Assembly: GCF_036053395.1 (NCBI RefSeq)
Contig: NZ_CP107942.1
Coordinates: 10,654,001 to 10,718,000 of the forward strand
Direction of reading: 5' to 3'
DNA: 64,000 nt
Origin: Actinoplanes sp. NBC_00393
GTDB taxonomy: Bacteria; Actinomycetota; Actinomycetes; Mycobacteriales; Micromonosporaceae
The translations under genes were made by a program, and so were the position numbers. A model generated the notes under the pieces. The model was given only the letters and a program-made list of their open reading frames with translations. It had not been told where the DNA came from and ran no database searches. Below, piece after piece: positions 8,843-15,271 of the stretch (position 1 is the first letter of the stretch; every line of letters starts with the position of its first letter).

Positions 8843-8957
8843 CCGCCTGCCGCAGCGCCGCCTGCCGCAGCGCCGCCTGCCGCAGCGCCGCCTGCCGCAG
8901 CGCCGCCTGCCGCAGCGCCGCCTGCCGCAGCGCCGCCTGCCGCAGCGCCGCCTGCCC
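8843..8957. repeat. 15-bp tandem repeat, about 7.5 copies
   Basis: Near-perfect head-to-tail copies of GCCTGCCGCAGCGCC, preceded at 8800-8842 by a looser GCCCGCCCGCAGCCCC repeat. It reads as Pro/Ala repeats in one frame, but no start or ribosome site supports a gene. It follows the 63-bp array directly. Confidence 0.85.
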
Positions 8958-9000
8958 GCGGCAGCCGCTCGTCGCTGGACGTAGGCCGTGGGGAACGCTG

Positions 9001-9227
9001 AGCGTCAGGCGTATTTGATCAAGGTCGGCATCGCAGTGGCGGCTCGCTGGTTGATCGGCGGGCTTGCGCGGCGGTCGGCGATCAGGTGGCTGGGGGCTGG
9101 TGGGTGGTGGGTGTTGGACGGTGGGCGGCCCCGTGCTTAAGCCCGGCGGCCGCGCTGGGGCCTGGCGTGGCTGCCTGCCCGCGCGGACTCGCGGGACGGG
9201 CAGGGTTTTGGGGACGGCGTCGCGCGT
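9001..9227. other. Intergenic stretch without a recognisable gene
   Basis: I see no gene, RNA or clear regulatory element here. It continues the G/T-rich plus-strand bias of the repeat arrays. Near the end, GGCGTCGCGCGTACC (9215-9229) resembles the edge of the second repeat region at 53400. Confidence 0.5.
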
Positions 9228-9240
9228 ACCCCGAAGGGGT
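9228..9240 (-). terminator. Small hairpin after the DUF2278 gene
   Basis: ACCCC-GAA-GGGGT, a 5-bp stem directly against the stop codon of the minus-strand DUF2278 gene. Weak on its own, but correctly placed for a transcript end. Confidence 0.3.
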
Positions 9241-10251
9241 TCAGAAAGTTATTGTCCAGCCCTCGCGGGAGGCCTGGCCGGCGGTGTAGGCAACGCCGTC
9301 CACCTTGAGGCCGGCGGCGTTCAGCAAGGTCAGCGCGCCGCCGCGGTTGCTCAGGGTCAAGGGTGGGCTGGTGCGGAGCTGGAGGGTCGCGCCGGACGGC
9401 AGGTGGCCGGAGAGCTCGAGGCGGGCGCCGGCCGCGTCGATCAGCGACCAGCCGGTCAGGTCGAGGTCGTCGGGGGAGGCGTTGAGCAGGGTGACCGACT
9501 CCGGTTCGGGTGCGGGGCCGCGCGGGTTGACCAGGGCGGCGACGATGCGGACCAGGTGGTCGGGCTCGCTGGGGCCGGGGGTCGGCCCGGGGCGGCTGAC
9601 GTCCGGCAGCGGGTGGCCGGTGATGTCGTCGGTGTGCCAGACCTGGGACTGGAAGGCCAGGAAGATCGCCACCCAGTCGTCGGTGGCCGGGAAGTGCAGC
9701 AGCAGGGCGCCGTCCTGATGGACGCCGTTGTCGCCGGCGAAACGGCCGGCGTTGCCCTGGTTCATGTGGACGTCGTGAATGCCGTTACCGGGCCGGAAAT
9801 TGAAGATCTTGTCGGCTTTCTGCTCCGGTCCCCATGCTTCGCCGAAGACGTATGAGCGGGCTTCGGAATCGCCGATAGCGCGCCGGACGAAATGATCGAG
9901 GAAATCGCCGAGATCGTTCTCCGGGCCGGGTGCGGAGGTCGGAACGGGACGCATCTGATCACGCTGGAACAGATTTCCGCGAATGTAATCGAGGGCGGCG
10001 CCGCCGGACCGGCTCTCCAGTTCGTTGAAGCCGTCGGGCAGGCCGCGGAGCTTGTCGGTGACCGGGTGGACGAACCGGCTCACGCCGAGATACAGCAGGT
10101 CCGGCGGGGACTGCTGGGAGCGTACGTTCACGGCCGCGCGGTAATCGACCCCGGCGGCCCGTAATTGGATCTGATAATGCGGCGTGTCGGTGGTCTCGAT
10201 CCGGCGGTCGATCACGGCGGCCCGTAGCACGCCATATCTTTTCAGCGGCAT
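9241..10251 (-). CDS. DUF2278 (YukJ-like) protein with C-terminal lamin-tail domain
   Basis: A 336-residue protein. The first ~210 residues match DUF2278/YukJ as I know it: MPLKRYGVLRAAVIDRRIE, HYQIQLRAAGVDYRAAVNV, SPPDLLYLGVSRFVHP, then a block with GIHDVHMNQGN and HFPATDDWVAIFLAFQSQ. The last ~120 residues form a lamin-tail-type beta sandwich (VTLLNASPDDLDLTGWSLID, SGATLQLR, NRGGALTLLN, KVDGVAYT). Function of the family is unknown; the His/Asn/Asp-rich motifs suggest a hydrolase-like site, which is inference. No signal peptide. Start chosen at MPLKRYG, the family's usual first residues; the ribosome site is weak. It lies downstream of a TetR gene on the same strand and may be co-transcribed. 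Confidence 0.82.
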   Translation of the reverse strand: MPLKRYGVLRAAVIDRRIETTDTPHYQIQLRAAGVDYRAAVNVRSQQSPPDLLYLGVSRFVHPVTDKLRGLPDGFNELESRSGGAALDYIRGNLFQRDQMRPVPTSAPGPENDLGDFLDHFVRRAIGDSEARSYVFGEAWGPEQKADKIFNFRPGNGIHDVHMNQGNAGRFAGDNGVHQDGALLLHFPATDDWVAIFLAFQSQVWHTDDITGHPLPDVSRPGPTPGPSEPDHLVRIVAALVNPRGPAPEPESVTLLNASPDDLDLTGWSLIDAAGARLELSGHLPSGATLQLRTSPPLTLSNRGGALTLLNAAGLKVDGVAYTAGQASREGWTITF

Positions 10252-10286
10252 GAAAACAGTGAACGCCTCATTGTCGCCGCTGTCCG

Positions 10287-10838
10287 TCAGCCCGATGACA
10301 TCTTGAGGCGTAATGTGCGCCCGGCCGTTGTCAACAAATGGCGGCGCAGGGTTTCGTCGTCGAGATCGGCGAGATTGCCCTCGGTGCCGGCCAGCACCAG
10401 GCCGCCGGCGACCATCAGCACGTCCACCCGGGTGGCGTCGTCCGGGTCGGCGCCGGTGAGCAGCGCGACGACGCGCTGGATGGCGGCGATCGCGGGGTGC
10501 CGGCGGACCAGCCGGCTCACCACCGGGTCGAAGCTGAGCACCGCGGAGAGGCGGCGGTACTCCACCACCAGGTCGACGACGCCGGTGAGGGCGGCGCGGC
10601 GGCGGGCGGCCGGGGTACGCCGGGACTCCGCGGCCTCGGCGAGCGGGCCGAGCCGCGCCAGTGCCGGGTCGATCACCGCGAGGACGATCTCCTCCTTGGT
10701 GGGGAACTGGTGGTAGACGGCCGCCTTCGTGACGCCGAGCCGGTCGGCGATCATCTGGAGCGAGGTGCCGCTGACCCCGTGTTCGGCGAAGAGTTCCAGT
10801 GCGGCGGCCAGAACCCGCTCCCGTGCGCTCCCGTTCAC
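10287..10838 (-). CDS. TetR-family regulator divergent from ketosteroid dehydrogenase-like gene
   Basis: 183 residues starting at a GTG. The helix-turn-helix is ERVLAAALELFAEHGVSG, then LQMIADRLGVTKAAVYHQF, followed by PTKEEIVLAVIDPA; the remainder is helical (ligand domain). It diverges from the flavoprotein gene at 10918, with two near-identical palindromes in the 79-bp gap, which makes it the obvious repressor of that enzyme and of itself. A steroid-like ligand is inference from the neighbour; the palindromes do not look like the KstR operator described in mycobacteria. Confidence 0.9.
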   Translation of the reverse strand: MNGSARERVLAAALELFAEHGVSGTSLQMIADRLGVTKAAVYHQFPTKEEIVLAVIDPALARLGPLAEAAESRRTPAARRRAALTGVVDLVVEYRRLSAVLSFDPVVSRLVRRHPAIAAIQRVVALLTGADPDDATRVDVLMVAGGLVLAGTEGNLADLDDETLRRHLLTTAGRTLRLKMSSG

Positions 10839-10868
10839 GGCCGGATCGTACCGAGACCTTGTTGCCGG

Positions 10869-10884
10869 GTAGCCGATCGGCTAC
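10869..10884. promoter_or_regulatory. TetR operator site 1
   Basis: Perfect 16-base palindrome GTAGCCGATCGGCTAC in the divergent region between the tetR gene (start 10838) and the flavoprotein gene (start 10918). Confidence 0.75.
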
Positions 10885-10892
10885 CTTGCCGC

Positions 10893-10908
10893 GTAGCCGA
10901 GCGGCTAG
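10893..10908. promoter_or_regulatory. TetR operator site 2
   Basis: GTAGCCGAGCGGCTAG, two changes from site 1 and centred 24 bases away. It ends nine bases before the flavoprotein ATG, so a bound repressor would also cover the ribosome-binding region (AGGGAGG). Confidence 0.72.
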
Positions 10909-10917
10909 GGAGGCAAC

Positions 10918-12588
10918 ATGACCCAGACATGGGACCGCGAAGTAGACGTGCTGGTGGTGGGCACCGGAGGGGCCGGCATGGCGGCGGCGATCGCCGCGGC
11001 TGATGCCGGCGCCGGCGTGCTCGTGGTGGAAAGCACCGGCAAATGGGGCGGCACCACGGCGCTCAGCGGAGGCGGGCTCTGGATGCCCACCAACCCGCTG
11101 ATCGCGAAGCACGGCGGCGAGGACTCGGTGGACAAGGCGCTCACCTACCTCGAGGCGGCGATCGGCGAGGCCGGCCCGGCCAGCTCGCCGGAGCGGCGGC
11201 GCGCGTTCGTGGAGACCATCCCCGAGGTGTACGAGCTGCTGGCCCGCCTCGGCGTCCGGTGGACCGCGTCGAAGGACTACCCCGACTACTACCCGGACCG
11301 GCCCGGCGGCATGGTCGGCCGGGGCATCGAGGTCGAGCCGTTCGACACGAAGAAGCTCGGCGAGTGGTACGCGACGTTCCGCGGCCGGGACAGCCTTCCC
11401 GCCCCACTGAAGACCGACGACGTCTGGCTGCTGTCGCGTGCCTGGTCCACACCGGACGGGTTCGTCCGCGGCGCCCGCTTCGTGTTCCGCACGATCTTCG
11501 GGCTGGTCCGCGGCAAGCGGCTCTTCGGTCTCGGCTCGGCGCTCACCGCCAGCATGCTGACCATCCTGCTGAAGCAGGGCGTGGAGATCCGGCTCAACAC
11601 CCCGCTCACCGAGCTGATCACCGACGAGACCGGCGCCGTGACCGGCGCGGTGGTCAGGACCGCGGAGGGTACGACCCAGCGCATCCGGGCCCGCGGCGGC
11701 GTGATCCTGGGCGGGGGCGGGTTCGCGCACAACACCGCGTGGCGCGAGCAGCACCACGGCGTGCCCGGCTACAGCTCGGCCTCCGAGGGCGACCTGGGCG
11801 ACCCGATCCGGATCGCCGAGGCGGCCGGCGCCCGGCTGGAGCTGATGGACGACGCGTGGTGGGGCGCCTCGGTGCCGCTGCCCGGCGGCGACCACCACCA
11901 GTTCGTGCTCTCCGAGCGGTCGATGCCGTACAGCATCGTCGTGGACTCCTCCGGCGAGCGGTTCACCAACGAGTCGGCCAGCTACATCGACTTCGGGCAC
12001 GCCATCCTGGAGCGGAACAAGACCGTCCCGGCCATCCCGAGCTGGCTGATCCTGGACGTCCGGCACCGCCGGCGCTACCTGTTCAACGCGTTCCTGCAGG
12101 GCACGAAGAAGCTGCGGGAGGCGGGCATCGTCCGGTCCGCGGACACCATCGAGGGACTGGCAGCCGAGCTGGGCATGGAGCCGGCGAAGCTGCGCGCCAC
12201 CGTGGACCGGTTCAACGGCTTCGCCCGCAGCGGCGTCGACGAGGACTTCGAGCGCGGCCGTACGGTCTACGACAACTACTACGGCGACCCGACCGTCAAG
12301 CCGAACCCGAACCTGGGCGCGCTGGAGAAGGGCCCGTTCACCGCGGTCCAGTTGGTCCCCGGCGACCTCGGCACCAAGGGCGGCCTGCTGACCGACGCCG
12401 AGGGCCGTGCGGTCCGCGCCGACGGTGCGGCGATCACCGGCCTGTACGCGGCCGGCAACACCACCGCCTCGGTGATGGGCCGCACCTATCCGGGCCCCGG
12501 CTCGACCATCGCCCCGGCCGTGGTCTTCGGCTACCGGGCCGGCCGGGACGCCGCCGCACGGGTGAAAGAAACGGCTGCGACCGCCTGA
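10918..12588 (+). CDS. FAD-dependent 3-ketosteroid dehydrogenase-like flavoprotein
   Basis: 556 residues of the fumarate reductase/3-oxosteroid 1-dehydrogenase superfamily. The FAD fold is at residues about 10-55 (VLVVGTGGAGMAAAIAAADA, then GKWGGTTALSGGGLWMP). The C-terminus carries TGLYAAGNTTASVMG followed by RTYPGPGSTIAPAVV; the Tyr-Pro-Gly-x-Gly is where KstD enzymes place a catalytic Tyr and Gly. Such enzymes introduce the delta-1 double bond of 3-ketosteroids using FAD; relatives act on 3-ketosteroid-delta4-5-alpha compounds or other enones, so substrate is uncertain. GGGAGG precedes the ATG. Preceded by a double TetR operator and divergent from the repressor. No other sterol-catabolic gene is nearby. 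Confidence 0.85.
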   Translation: MTQTWDREVDVLVVGTGGAGMAAAIAAADAGAGVLVVESTGKWGGTTALSGGGLWMPTNPLIAKHGGEDSVDKALTYLEAAIGEAGPASSPERRRAFVETIPEVYELLARLGVRWTASKDYPDYYPDRPGGMVGRGIEVEPFDTKKLGEWYATFRGRDSLPAPLKTDDVWLLSRAWSTPDGFVRGARFVFRTIFGLVRGKRLFGLGSALTASMLTILLKQGVEIRLNTPLTELITDETGAVTGAVVRTAEGTTQRIRARGGVILGGGGFAHNTAWREQHHGVPGYSSASEGDLGDPIRIAEAAGARLELMDDAWWGASVPLPGGDHHQFVLSERSMPYSIVVDSSGERFTNESASYIDFGHAILERNKTVPAIPSWLILDVRHRRRYLFNAFLQGTKKLREAGIVRSADTIEGLAAELGMEPAKLRATVDRFNGFARSGVDEDFERGRTVYDNYYGDPTVKPNPNLGALEKGPFTAVQLVPGDLGTKGGLLTDAEGRAVRADGAAITGLYAAGNTTASVMGRTYPGPGSTIAPAVVFGYRAGRDAAARVKETAATA

Positions 12589-12684
12589 CGAAGATCGACA
12601 CCCACCTACCTGGGAATGACTCACAGCTTTCCTGGGTAGGCTGGGAACTTCGCATCTCTGTCAGCGAAGGAGTTGATTTCCGCC

Positions 12685-13980
12685 GTGGGCGGATACGGGT
12701 GGCAAGTTGTCCTCGTCGTAGTGCTTGTGCTGCTCAACGCGGCTTTTTCGGGTAGTGAGATGGCGCTCATCTCGCTGCGGGAGAGCCAGTTGCAACGTCT
12801 GGAGCGGCAGTCCCGCACCGGCCGGACGCTCGCCAAGCTGGCCCGGGACCCGAACCGGTTCCTGGCCACCATTCAGATCGGAATCACCCTGGCCGGCTTC
12901 CTGGCCTCGGCTGCCGCGGCCACCACGCTGGCCCAGCCGTTGATCGAGCCGCTGAGCGGCCTCATCGGCACCGCCGCCGAACCGGTGGCGATTCTTCTGA
13001 TCACCATCGTGCTCACGTTCTTCACCCTGGTTCTCGGTGAGCTGGCGCCCAAGCGGATCGCCATGCAGCGCGCCGAGGGCTGGGCGATGCTGGTCGCCCG
13101 TCCGCTGGATGTGCTCTCCACGCTCGCCCGGCCGGTGAACTGGCTGCTCGGCAAGGCCACCGACCTGGTGGTCAAGCTGGCCGGCGGCGACCCGGAGGCG
13201 GGCCGCGAGGAGGTCAGCACCGAGGAGATCCGCGACATGGTCGCGCAGCAGCAGGACATCACCGCCGAGCAGCGCACCATCATCTCCGGCGCGTTCGAGA
13301 TCGCCGACCGGATCCTGCGGGAGATCCTGGTGCCCCGCCGCGACGTGGTGATCCTGCCGGCCGACACGCCGGCGGGCGAGGCCCTGGACCGGCTGGTCGC
13401 CGGTGGCCACTCGCGGGCCCCGGTCACCGGGCCGATGGGTCTGGACGACGTGCTCGGCGTGGTGCACCTGCGTGACCTGATCGGCGCCGAGGGCCCGGTC
13501 AGCGATCACATGTTCACCCCGCTGTTCCTGCCGGAGACGCTGAAGGTGTCCGACGCGATGCGCCAGCTGCGCGTGCAGCGCCAGCAGTTCGCCCTGGTGG
13601 TGGACGAGCGCGGCGCCATCGACGGCATCGTGACGATGGAGGACCTGGTCGAGGAGGTCGTCGGCGAGATCTACGACGAGACCGACCGGGACGTGCAGTC
13701 GGTGATCCGCGAGGACGACGGGGCGATGCTGCTGCCCGGCACCTTCCCGATCCACGACCTGCCGGACATCGGCGTCGACATCGAGGAGCTCGACGCGGGC
13801 GACTACACCACGGTCGCCGGTCTGGTCCTGGCCCGCCTCGGCCACATCCCGACCGCTCCGGGCGAGACGGTGGCCATCGACGGCCACACCGCCGAGGTGG
13901 TGGAGATCACCGGCCGGGCCATCACCAGGCTGCGGCTGCGTCCCCTGGCCGAGCGGCCGGCGGAGGACGTTCCGGTCTGA
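12685..13980 (+). CDS. CNNM/CorC-type membrane protein with CBS pair (hemolysin C family)
   Basis: About 431 residues. The N-terminal DUF21/CNNM membrane domain (residues ~1-190) begins VGGYGWQVVLVVVLVLLNAAF, then FSGSEMALISLRESQLQRL and two more hydrophobic segments (IGITLAGFLASAAAATTLAQ; VAILLITIVLTFFTLVLGEL, with GELAPKR after it). A CBS pair follows (~205-330; LVPRRDVVILPADTPAGEAL, LVVDERGAIDGIVTMEDLVE), then the CorC_HlyC domain (~345-425). The family is tied to Mg2+/Co2+ homeostasis; 'hemolysin' is historical. The ribosome site AAGGAG (12667-12672) abuts a TTG at 12673, too close to use; GTG at 12685 is 12 bases away and is my choice. Confidence 0.9.
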   Translation: MGGYGWQVVLVVVLVLLNAAFSGSEMALISLRESQLQRLERQSRTGRTLAKLARDPNRFLATIQIGITLAGFLASAAAATTLAQPLIEPLSGLIGTAAEPVAILLITIVLTFFTLVLGELAPKRIAMQRAEGWAMLVARPLDVLSTLARPVNWLLGKATDLVVKLAGGDPEAGREEVSTEEIRDMVAQQQDITAEQRTIISGAFEIADRILREILVPRRDVVILPADTPAGEALDRLVAGGHSRAPVTGPMGLDDVLGVVHLRDLIGAEGPVSDHMFTPLFLPETLKVSDAMRQLRVQRQQFALVVDERGAIDGIVTMEDLVEEVVGEIYDETDRDVQSVIREDDGAMLLPGTFPIHDLPDIGVDIEELDAGDYTTVAGLVLARLGHIPTAPGETVAIDGHTAEVVEITGRAITRLRLRPLAERPAEDVPV

Positions 13981-14014
13981 TTGAGCACCCGCTCGGCAGG
14001 GCAATGCCGGTGCC

Positions 14015-15247
14015 GTGATCACGGCGCTGGGCTTGCTGGGCGGGGTGCTCGGCTTCGCGGTGGCGCGGCCCCGGGGACTGCCCGAGGCCGCGGCCGCGGT
14101 TCCCGCGGCGCTGCTCACCCTGCTGCTCGGCCTGGTCACTCCGGCGGCGGCTCTTTCCGAGGTACGCGAACTCGCGCCCACCGTCGCCTTCCTGGCCGCG
14201 GTTCTGGTGCTGGCGTTCGCGGCGGAACGGCACGGCGTGTTCGGCTATCTCGGGGCGGTCGTCGCGCGTACCGGGAGGGGCCGGCCGCGCCGCCTGCTCG
14301 CCTCGGTCTTCGGCGCCGCCGCGGTGACCACCGCGGCGCTCAGCCTGGACGCCACCGTCGTCCTGCTCACCCCGGTCGTCCTCGCCGTCGCGACCCGCGC
14401 CGGGGTCCGCCCCCGCCCGTACGCCTACGCCTGCAACCACCTGGCCAACTCGGCCTCGCTGCTGCTGCCGGTCTCCAACCTGACGAACCTCCTCGCGTTC
14501 GCCGCCAGCGGCCTGACGTTCGCCGGCTTCGCCGCCCTGATGGCCGCACCCTGGCTCGCCGTCATCGCGGTCGAGTACCTGGTCTTCCAGCTCTTCTTCG
14601 CCCGCGACCTGTCCGCCCCCGCGGAACGCGTCCCGGAGGCGCCCGGCCCGGCACCCCGCTACGCCCTGACCGTGCTGGCCGGCACGCTGGCCGCCTTCGC
14701 CGTGCTGCAGCCGCTCGGTGTCGAACCAGCCTGGTCCGCGGCCGCCGGCGCCGCTGCCCTGGCCGTCCCGCTGCTGCGCGACCGCACGATCCGCCCTGCC
14801 GACCTGCTGACCTCGTCGAACCCGGCGTTCTGCGCATTCGTCCTGGCCTTGGGCGTGGTGGTGCTGGCCGTCCGGGAGGCCGGCCTGGGCGACTGGGTCG
14901 ACGGCCTGGTCCCGGCGGACGCCGGCTTCCTCAGCCTGCTCGGCGTGGCCGTGCTCGCCGCGGTCCTGGCGAACGTGCTCAACAACCTGCCCGCCACACT
15001 TGTCCTGCTCCCCGCGGTGTCGTCATCACCCGGGTTGCTGCTCGCTGTCCTGATCGGCGTCAACATCGGCCCGAACCTGACCTACGCCGGCTCGCTGGCC
15101 ACCCTGCTGTGGCGGCGGATCCTGCACGCCCGCCAGGCTGCGCCCCGTACCCGCGAGTTCCTGCTGCTGGGCGCGGCGACCGTACCGCTGTGCCTGCTCG
15201 CCGCGGTGACGGCCCTCTGGGCGACCCTGCGCCTGACCGGCCTCTGA
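14015..15247 (+). CDS. ArsB / SLC13-like membrane transporter
   Basis: 410 residues with 10-12 hydrophobic segments. Signature stretches are DATVVLLTPVVLAVATRAGV, ACNHLANSASLLLPVSNLTN, NVLNNLPATLVLLPAVS and IGVNIGPNLTYAGSLATLL, which resemble the paired re-entrant loops of ArsB/NhaD ion transporters. ArsB exports arsenite by proton exchange, but other members carry anions or Na+/H+. No arsR or arsC gene is near, so arsenite is only one option. It starts at a GTG 34 bases after the CNNM gene and is followed 24 bases later by kdpD, so the CNNM-ArsB-KdpDE genes may be one transcription unit. Confidence 0.85.
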   Translation: MITALGLLGGVLGFAVARPRGLPEAAAAVPAALLTLLLGLVTPAAALSEVRELAPTVAFLAAVLVLAFAAERHGVFGYLGAVVARTGRGRPRRLLASVFGAAAVTTAALSLDATVVLLTPVVLAVATRAGVRPRPYAYACNHLANSASLLLPVSNLTNLLAFAASGLTFAGFAALMAAPWLAVIAVEYLVFQLFFARDLSAPAERVPEAPGPAPRYALTVLAGTLAAFAVLQPLGVEPAWSAAAGAAALAVPLLRDRTIRPADLLTSSNPAFCAFVLALGVVVLAVREAGLGDWVDGLVPADAGFLSLLGVAVLAAVLANVLNNLPATLVLLPAVSSSPGLLLAVLIGVNIGPNLTYAGSLATLLWRRILHARQAAPRTREFLLLGAATVPLCLLAAVTALWATLRLTGL

Positions 15248-15271
15248 GCCGATCCGGGACAATGTCTGATC

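Noticed and set aside
8436..8984. 182-codon open frame with a WWCPAVAEAGYG-type repeat
   Set aside because: It is produced by the 63-bp and 15-bp tandem arrays, whose periods are multiples of three. No ribosome site, no family and an equally open opposite strand.
9241..12624. 1127-codon minus-strand open frame
   Set aside because: Only the last 336 codons are a gene (DUF2278). The rest is the antisense of the ketosteroid-dehydrogenase-like gene and tetR, in a sequence where GC-rich codons leave long stop-free shadows.
12603..12640. CTACC...GGTAG partial hairpin after the flavoprotein gene
   Set aside because: Short, interrupted stem with a long loop; too weak to call a terminator.
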